Shown: one piece after another, positions 56,885 through 64,000 of the stretch
Numbering within the stretch: position 1 is the stretch's first letter
Layout of the letters: every line of letters starts with the position of its first letter
Assembly (NCBI GenBank): GCA_024195265.1
Contig: JAJLRJ010000002.1
Span: forward strand, 49,568,853 to 49,632,852
Source of the DNA: Dendrophyllia cribrosa
Lineage: Eukaryota > Cnidaria > Anthozoa > Scleractinia > Dendrophylliidae
Length of the DNA: 64,000 nucleotides
Direction: 5' to 3'
Made by a program: the position numbers and the translations under genes
Notes under the pieces: model-generated
The model's input: the letters and a program-made list of their open reading frames with translations, nothing else
Databases searched by the model: none
Told to the model about the DNA's origin: nothing

Positions 56885-58850
56885 ATGATTTTCATATATT
56901 CATATTCATGTATTTATATAATTATATGTTTTTTGAGTATACGAGAAACGTGCAACTGTCTCCGGCTTGTACGCTTTAAAACAATTTGCTAAGACGTTGT
57001 TACAGCCATATTTGGAAAATCAAGGTAAAAATATTAACCAATCAATCCGCTAGACCAACTTGCTTCCAATCTCGAGGGACCGAGGGGTTTCCAAATAGGA
57101 TACTAAGCCAAAAATGAATATTCGGAAGCTGTGAATGCGCGTTACACGTTTCAAACCACTTATGGGATTCTGGCAACAGTCAATTGAAAACCGCTCAACC
57201 CCTAAAGATATAATTGTCTTCTGTCAATTAAGAGAACATTGTGGCGTGAATTTGAAGTTCCCGTTTTTGTCTATTTGGGGACTAATAAATTAATAAGTAC
57301 TAAACACTTCAATTTGTTTTCCGGTTAACGAAAAATCACGCGACACAGGGACCACGTGCCCAGATGGGGTGCTAAGGATGGGTTATCGAATTGGCCCTTC
57401 AGCCCACCAATGAATGTTCCAAACAAAATCCCCTGTAACGATATTTGTGTCGTAAAAGCGCCTCGCTTCATTTTAGCCCCCTATTTAAAATGACACTCGC
57501 CGTTGTTGTAAGCTAAATCTGACTGCACTATCAGAAAATAAAAACCCTTGTTTAGACTGCTACAATTGTAGACAGAAGTAGTGAATAGCATGAGTGCTGA
57601 ATTACATCGATGCTCTGTTAACGTTAAATAATGATCATCTGCATTTTGTCAATCTTCAGAGTCGCCCCACTTCCCCTTTCCAATGTTGGGATCTCAGCCA
57701 ACAATTTCAAATTAAAAAAGTCCAGTTATAGCCGACATTGTAAACGGGGCAGGAGAGAGAGAGAATTGAATGGTAAAGACTACCAACCTTTCCAACACTT
57801 TTGTCTGTGGTTGTAGTTTTTAATAACTGGTAGCTAGTTTGTAATATGATATTGCTTGGCGGAAAACGATTTAGCGAAGTCATGCAGTTTATACATTATC
57901 AAAACATAATATTTTATTCTTAATCTACAAAGTTTTAGCTGATTTTTTCGCCTTCAAAATATATATTTACAGACATGCACAGTATCTTTGCTTGGAATGT
58001 TTTTGTCGTCGTCAGCATTAAACTAAAGTTGTTATCCTTTATTTATCTACAATCAAAATTCTGATATGCATTTTGCTGCGATACAAATATCTGAATCCAG
58101 CCGTGTTTAAAGTAATCGTCAATTAAATATATCGAAGCCCGACAAAAAAAGAATTGAAAACAAAAACGTATTTTCTTTTTTAAAGGCTTATATCCTGGCT
58201 TTATATCAGTTTTTAACAGGATCCCCAATAAGCGAACAATACTCTCTTACAGAGGGATTAAACCTGCATAAATATTATTTGTGTGTCACACGTTGAATAA
58301 GTTCAATTTTCTACAAAATTAATTAAGAACATTAATCCTACTTAACTAAAAAGTCCTTCAAAGATTAAAACTGAAAGAGTAATTAGAATCAGTCAAATAT
58401 TAAGTTACTTTCAATTACTTACAGTTTATTTTCTCGGCGTTGAATCGTGTGTTCTACAGAGTACAGAAATTTCAGTTTCTAAAACTGGATCACCCTTATC
58501 AGCCGTGATAAATTATATAACATTCAATTATTCCTGCCAAAAAAGACGAACAGATTTAAACTAAATCGTCAATGTCATTCTAATGTGCCACTCTTGATCG
58601 TCAAAGCATCATCTTGTTCATTATTGAAAGGGACAAACAGAAGTGTAAAGTAAAATCTCGGGAAATACAGTTCTCAACACAAGACTTAATATATCGGAAC
58701 CAGTGGTTTTCTCTGGATCGGCCAAGATCGAGCTGTCATCGATGACAGCTGGGCGATTTAAAACACAAGGATTAATCCTTATATGTAAGCAGTTTTAAAA
58801 GGCATCGATCATCATCCAGAAGTTCAACGCAAATTTTAACTTTCTACTCT
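56885..58850. other. Non-coding; probably includes the 3' flank of the next gene
   Basis: No domain-bearing frame. It presumably contains the 3' untranslated region of the minus-strand gene ending at 58851, but no clear AATAAA lies close to its stop. Confidence 0.4.
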
Positions 58851-60446
58851 TTAGACAACAATCTCTTCTTCTTCAGATTGTGACAAGTACACAAGGACCA
58901 CGCTTGGTCTTTGTTGCTCCACCTGATTACCTGAGCAGCTTGGAGTTACAGGTGCATTACAAGCGCCGCTTTCTTCTTCATTATCGACGCTTTCTTGAAT
59001 AGTGTTTTCTGGCGCAGTCAGAGATAATATAGGCCTTGAAAAAGGTGATCGATTGTTCGTCAAATACACAGGGGTTTGAACGTTGCTACGTGTAGGGCTT
59101 TCTGAGTCACGCGTGGAGAGTGATCCCGGGGAATGCAATGGTGGATTTGGTGAGAGTGAAGATGGATGATAGCGCGGCGCGGATCTGTAGTGATGTGGGT
59201 GATAGCGTGGTAAGAGTGAACCTGAAGCTTGTGCTGCAGAGTTTGGAACTGGGCTTATCCTATGTGGACTGTGATTAATCACATTTTCTCTCGGTGAAAT
59301 CCCGGGAGACGAAATTGGCGATGTTTGATGTGCAACAGTTGACGAATCGAGCCGGGTAGCTCGTCCTAAGGGAGAAAGAGTAGAAATTGGGATGCCAACG
59401 TCGGTTGTTTGTTGACCAGTAGGTACATTGAGGGAAGCTCGTCGTTCCGTTGGTCCATATGTTGGTAGATTAAGGGATGTACGGCGTTCAGTTGGCGCTG
59501 CAGTTTGCACAGAAGAAGGCGATGGGGGAGATGATTGATAATCAGGAGGATATAACATACTTTCTTCCGAAGCTGTAGAATCGATTCTGCGCATTCTGCC
59601 AACCACTCTGTCGTAAGCAGGGGGCGGAAAACCCATAGGTAAACTTTCTGATAACGGACGGCTTGGCACAGGAGGTTGATATGGGGGAGGAAGGGGGTGT
59701 GAGTGTCTTCTAACATGGCGAGAGGCACGACTAGGGTCGATAAACACTCGTTGTGCGTCAGTTGCCAATCGAGGACGTTCGGGAAAATGTAATACTTGCG
59801 GTCTGGTGATTCCAGGACCACGCTCGTGATATTCCCGCACCATTCTCGTTGATCTGTGAACTGCGGTTACCGGCGGGTCGGTGACGTAACGAGTATTCAA
59901 GGGATCGATAACTCTTCGTTGGTCATCGTGATGATGTCGCTCGCGATAGATGAATCGTCGGGCGTTACCTTCGGACGAGCTATCTGAATGAGACATTGAG
60001 TTATTAGTGGAAATTGTTGAAGCGCCTCTGGCATAGATCTCAGATGAGGCAAAAGCCAGAATTTCTTCTCTAGGTGCATATTGCCTTGAGTCGTGTCTTG
60101 CAATAGCGGAGCCTTTCTGAAACTTGGCGTAAATGATCGCAGACCATCCCAGTACAACGATGAGCAATAAACCAAATCCGATCAATGCACCGGCACTTAT
60201 CTGATCTATTTCGCTGTTTGAGCTTTGAAAGTGTACTACAGCTATTATTATGATACCAGTCAAGCACAATACCATAAGCCAGCAGAGAAGACACAAACAG
60301 AAAAGTTTTTTCCGTCGTGACGAAGTCTCACGGCTAAACGAGTGTCTTATACTCAATCTCGGCATTTCACGTTGTACTTGCCTAGGCGTGCCATCTTGGT
60401 GGCCAGTGCGAGCGGAATGTTCGCTATTCGCACCTTCTGGTTGCAT
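58851..60446 (-). CDS. Two-pass membrane protein with proline-rich PPxY tail, single exon, 531 aa
   Basis: The start is the first ATG of a frame open for 1.6 kb without introns. Residues 1-47 are polar and basic, ending SSRRKK. Transmembrane segments lie at about 48-73 (LFCLCLLCWLMVLCL...) and 85-109 (AGALIGFGLLLIVVLGWSAI), separated by a short loop. From 110 on the chain is a long, disordered-looking Ser/Pro/Arg tail. It holds PPPY (253-256), PPAY (275-278) and PPDY (300-303), candidate docking sites for WW domains of NEDD4-type ubiquitin ligases (family knowledge), a near-duplicated PTERRTSLN/PTERRASLN pair at 318-340, and an acidic end EEEEIVV that could bind a PDZ domain. With both termini cytoplasmic this would be a membrane adaptor; the function is inference. 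I do not recognise an orthologue. The lack of introns could mean a retrocopy or a naturally intronless gene. Confidence 0.75.
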   Translation of the reverse strand: MQPEGANSEHSARTGHQDGTPRQVQREMPRLSIRHSFSRETSSRRKKLFCLCLLCWLMVLCLTGIIIIAVVHFQSSNSEIDQISAGALIGFGLLLIVVLGWSAIIYAKFQKGSAIARHDSRQYAPREEILAFASSEIYARGASTISTNNSMSHSDSSSEGNARRFIYRERHHHDDQRRVIDPLNTRYVTDPPVTAVHRSTRMVREYHERGPGITRPQVLHFPERPRLATDAQRVFIDPSRASRHVRRHSHPLPPPYQPPVPSRPLSESLPMGFPPPAYDRVVGRMRRIDSTASEESMLYPPDYQSSPPSPSSVQTAAPTERRTSLNLPTYGPTERRASLNVPTGQQTTDVGIPISTLSPLGRATRLDSSTVAHQTSPISSPGISPRENVINHSPHRISPVPNSAAQASGSLLPRYHPHHYRSAPRYHPSSLSPNPPLHSPGSLSTRDSESPTRSNVQTPVYLTNNRSPFSRPILSLTAPENTIQESVDNEEESGACNAPVTPSCSGNQVEQQRPSVVLVYLSQSEEEEIVV

Positions 60447-62279
60447 TTTCGCGTTTTCCTCGGTCGCCGTGACTTTACAGTTGCTGTTGAAACGATCAAA
60501 TCACTTCTGTTGCTTCCTTTCAAAAGGAGCTTTAAAAACATCAATGTTACCACAATGTCGACAAATTGTGTCGAAATCAACTGAACAACAGCGCATAATT
60601 GGTTATATATTGAGCGTAGAAAAACCTCTTAACAAAACATCATTCTTGTGGCAACCATGTCCGGTGACGTGTACCGAAATTGAGACTGTTAAATATTGCA
60701 GTTTGAACCGCGCTATCAAAAACGGTTCATTTTCAACTCTCAAGATATATCCAAACTGTCTATGGACAAAGAGCAAGCAGCAAGACGTTTTATCTAACCA
60801 ATTAACCCTGAAAAAAAATCAAATATTTTAGAGAACTGTTTATAAAAATAATCGTATAAACGATTGCTGCGTATGGCATATATTGGATCGAATGTTCAGC
60901 GTCACTGCTCTTTTCCCTCTTGACAAAGGCAAAGAGCTCCTTTGTACGTTGACCAATTGTTTTCAATATCAACCACCTATTAAGTTTATTGCATTGCAGT
61001 CTACTTAGTTAATTTCTATCTGTGTTATCGCACCACTCACGAAACAATCCAGAGCGGTGACTAACAGTTTGTGAAAACATCCACGTTCTTGAACGCAAAT
61101 AAGGCCAAACCTTTTCTGGTGTTTGATTCATAATATTGATAAACACAATATTTGGTTCGGTAGCAAAACGGATTCTCTTTGGTCGCTTGCGTGTCAAGAA
61201 TATAAGTAGTTTCCCGCTCAGAGCTCTTTGTTCTGATCACTGTTATTTCCGTTGTTATAGAGATAATAATAGATCTTTTTGAGATACTTGTAATTGAGAT
61301 GAAGACAAATAAAGATGAACAAATTGTCAGTGAAAAAGCGCAAACGGTATCAGTCTTTGTAAAGAAGAATCATGCACAACAATTGAAACAAAATATGTAA
61401 TTTTAACTTTCAAAAAATCAGAGTTTAATTCAACTACCTTTCCGTTGTATGTTGACTCGCTCAGGCCTGGTCATCTCTCATTGCATTTTGGTAAACCACA
61501 AGCCCTCTTTCAGTATTGTTATCGTCTTGTTCTGTTTTGCTATTTCTTTTTATGTTTCCTTCGATACTTCACATCATCGCCACTTTTAACTACAACATTG
61601 AATTCTAAGGATTGATTATTCCGGCTTTTCAGTGTCGTTTATTATTTTCTTTTTTAAACGGACGAAAACAATTTCGACAACTACGTAAAAAATCTCGGAA
61701 ATGCGAACTTTTGTTCCTGTCACGTCTTTGAGCGTTTTCCGTCAATATAGAATGTAAATCTGAGCATAAAACGGTGACATGCTTCAATCACTCTGTGCTC
61801 GCATTAACGTATTGAAAAAGTTCAAGCTAACTTCCATGTTAGACATCGCGGATCTCTTATTCAAACTGTCCAATGATAACTACTGGGTGATTTTTAATAT
61901 TCATATTTGCTTTAAATCAGTTTTATGTTATCGCCGGTGCGCCCTTGTTTCGCGTACCGAATTGTCACTGGGAGAAAAATAAATAATAAATAAGAGAAGA
62001 AGACGAGCTGGGTGACGAAAAATATAAACTTTAAAAGATAACCAGGGACAATAAGGTCAATATGCGCAGGGATATATGTCAATATACATGAACGTGCAGG
62101 GAGATACAGCAGCACTTGTTATTGACTTCATCGATGACTTAGCATATTGAGCTCATTCGACGTGTATGCAACTCAGAAATGATGATGATAAAGTGACGGT
62201 TCTTATCACCTGCTAGTGTCATAGTAAATCCATTATGATATGATTGTTGTTTTTTTTTCACAGTACTTGACAAATCAAC
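60447..62279. other. 5' flank of the membrane-protein gene and non-coding DNA
   Basis: No TATA or initiator motif stands out upstream of 60446. Open frames at 60250-60831 plus and 61009-61197 minus have no domain; the first is mostly antisense to the gene. Confidence 0.4.
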
Positions 62280-62500
62280 TAATACCCCATTCACACCAAC
62301 GCTTAAACATGTTTAAATGTTGTTTAGTTTAAAACAGGTTTACAAAAATACCTCCTAACCTCCCGTAATATTTGGAGTGAAATCTTTACTAAAAGAAACT
62401 TTATTGAATTTATTACCATTTCAGGTAGTTTGAGTCATATACATTTCAAAACGTTCAAGATAGAGGCTAAAACGTAGTTAAACTAAACAACATTTAAACA
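62280..62500. mobile_element. Possible MITE with TGTTTAAATGTTGTTTAGTTTAA ends
   Basis: ATGTTTAAATGTTGTTTAGT at about 62309 is mirrored by ACTAAACAACATTTAAACAT at about 62481. CCCCAT lies outside the left arm (62285) and ATGGGG outside the right arm, though 20 extra bases sit in the left one. Confidence 0.6.
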
Positions 62501-64000
62501 TGGGGCATAAGAAGTTTCAAGGAATTCGAACCAGCACGAACTATTGTTCTTAGTCTAACGCCTAAACAGTTATTAATTACCATCATAACGTTTTCCTGCA
62601 CTTCGTAAGTTAAAACATCAATATTTGCTGCGTTTTACTCAGAGACAAACCTCAGTTGAGTCGTGTAAAGTGGTTTTAACTTTTGAGTCTGTGGATAAAA
62701 TCCTAAATCATATTCAAATGTATTAACTATTAACTGAAGCTGAACTTTCCTGTACGTGCTACTGTTTTTTGTGTTGTTGATGGTGGTCAAACTTTTGAGT
62801 TTGTAGATGAAATCCTAAATCTTATTGTCATGTTTGTTTTTCAGTATTTTTTCCAAATGGAATTCAGTGGGTTCTTCTTGAAGTATTATTTAAATTTTGG
62901 CCGTTATTATGAGTTAAGCGAATATCAGTTAACGAAGCGTTGTTGACAACCGACTTTTGGATATGGATGTTAAACTTTACTAAGTGAAAGCCGTCCGTGG
63001 GTATGTTTAAAACACTAGAAAAGAACATCACTTAGGTTGTATGTCATCTCGCATCGATGATATTGTCTTGTGCTGTTTTAATGCGCGTCTTACTTAACGA
63101 GGCCTTGAGACCAACTAGGCAATTCAAAGCACTTTCCCTTTATATACCACAGCACGCGCTATAAAAACATTACATAACGAATGTTGTTTTAAAAATCATA
63201 GACAAACGAACAGAGCGATAGGGAGGTACACCTCAGTAGTTTGATTTGAATCGTCACACTCTAGGACTTAAATTGTGGACTTAAAAAGTTTCTAGAACCA
63301 CCTTGTACAGCATAATTAACAAATAGTAGCACAAAAAAATGTGTCGTTACCTGATTGAACGGTCGCATCTTAGAAATTCACCCAACGAAGGACGATAATT
63401 TTAAAATTGTTTTTATTTGAATGATCATACTTTCGGATTTTATCAAATTCAGAATAAAATGTCCACTAGTTGGATTTACAATTTTGCATTATATCTTACA
63501 TACTTAAGCATCCATTTATTTAATGAATACGTGACCAAGCAAAGCACGTCACTTTGCGGGGGTGGAGATATGGAGCTGCCGTCTCCGCCATCATTATCGA
63601 AAACCGCAACTTCATCAAAAACAAAAACTTACGGCACCGCCAGTTGATTTAGGAGAATAATCGACAAATGCTAAGGCGGCCGTGTTTCCCAAGCGTTTTT
63701 TTGATAACTTGCGATCAGGTCCGATTTTTGCAGCGCTGTTATATCCCCTTATGTGGTCGCTCGCTAAAATTCCCGCGGGAATGATTAACCAAGTGAAACG
63801 AATATAGAGCCTCATAGAACGTTATTATTAATCTATCCTGCACTTTCACCAATGTCAGGTTAACTTTCCATAGTTCAAAGGAAACAAGAAGCCACAGGGG
63901 TTTCTTTTTCCATATAAGGTTAATTGGATTTCACCAAATTTGATTTGGCGCGCGAGTCTAGGAGGACTAAGAGTGCCTTGTTTGTTTCCTAGATTGAAAA
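62501..64000. other. Non-coding end of the window
   Basis: AT-rich, with no supported gene, repeat or splice structure. The phrase CTTTTGAGT(C/T)TGT(G/A)GAT(A/G)AAATCCTAAATC occurs twice (about 62682 and 62791), a weak direct repeat. Confidence 0.4.

Noticed and set aside
60250..60831. 193-codon plus-strand frame
   Set aside because: Its first 200 bases are antisense to the membrane-protein gene; the rest has low-complexity composition and no domain.

Overview
This looks like animal nuclear DNA, most likely from an anthozoan cnidarian such as a stony coral. The sequence is AT-rich, genes have short exons with GT..AG introns, and TA and CATA microsatellites are common. It is packed with foldback and inverted-repeat elements. 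Two tandem genes combine PAN/apple, EGF and fibrinogen-like (contactin-associated-protein-like) modules, an architecture I associate with coral secreted proteins. The organism call is inference; I could not run a search.

Layout. 1-3400: a 3.1 kb palindrome carrying pieces of a gag-like protein in both arms, each arm broken by a different small hairpin element. 3400-12200: mostly non-coding, with five or six inverted-repeat (MITE-like) elements, some with TTAA target duplications. 12420-15855: a second large palindrome. 15990-20330: a decayed multi-exon gene on the minus strand of a repeated, probably transposon-derived family with a DDE-like region. 21037-28537: one L1-like LINE insertion with a 15-bp target duplication and a twin-primed (5'-inverted) structure, its 3' tail hit by an integrase-type DNA transposon.

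31144-49084 is the host gene cluster. Gene B (43068-49084, minus, 4 exons, 362 aa) is intact: signal peptide, PAN-like, EGF, fibrinogen-like domain. Gene A (31144-34225) has lost the EGF exon, and the exon phases no longer fit. A third fragment (about 36188-37560) keeps only intron 1, part of exon 1 and the promoter. Between A' and B lies a 33-bp minisatellite with about 33 copies.

50900-53450 holds a decayed tyrosine-recombinase (DIRS-like) retrotransposon: RNase H, then recombinase. 53880-56900 is a cluster of inverted-repeat elements and three tRNA-derived SINE heads. 58851-60446 encodes a single-exon two-pass membrane protein with PPxY motifs, the clearest host gene outside the cluster. 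The final 3.5 kb shows no supported gene.

Apart from the A/B cluster and the PPxY protein gene, almost everything recognisable is mobile or repeat DNA. I found no convincing operon, CRISPR or defence-type system, as expected for an animal genome.
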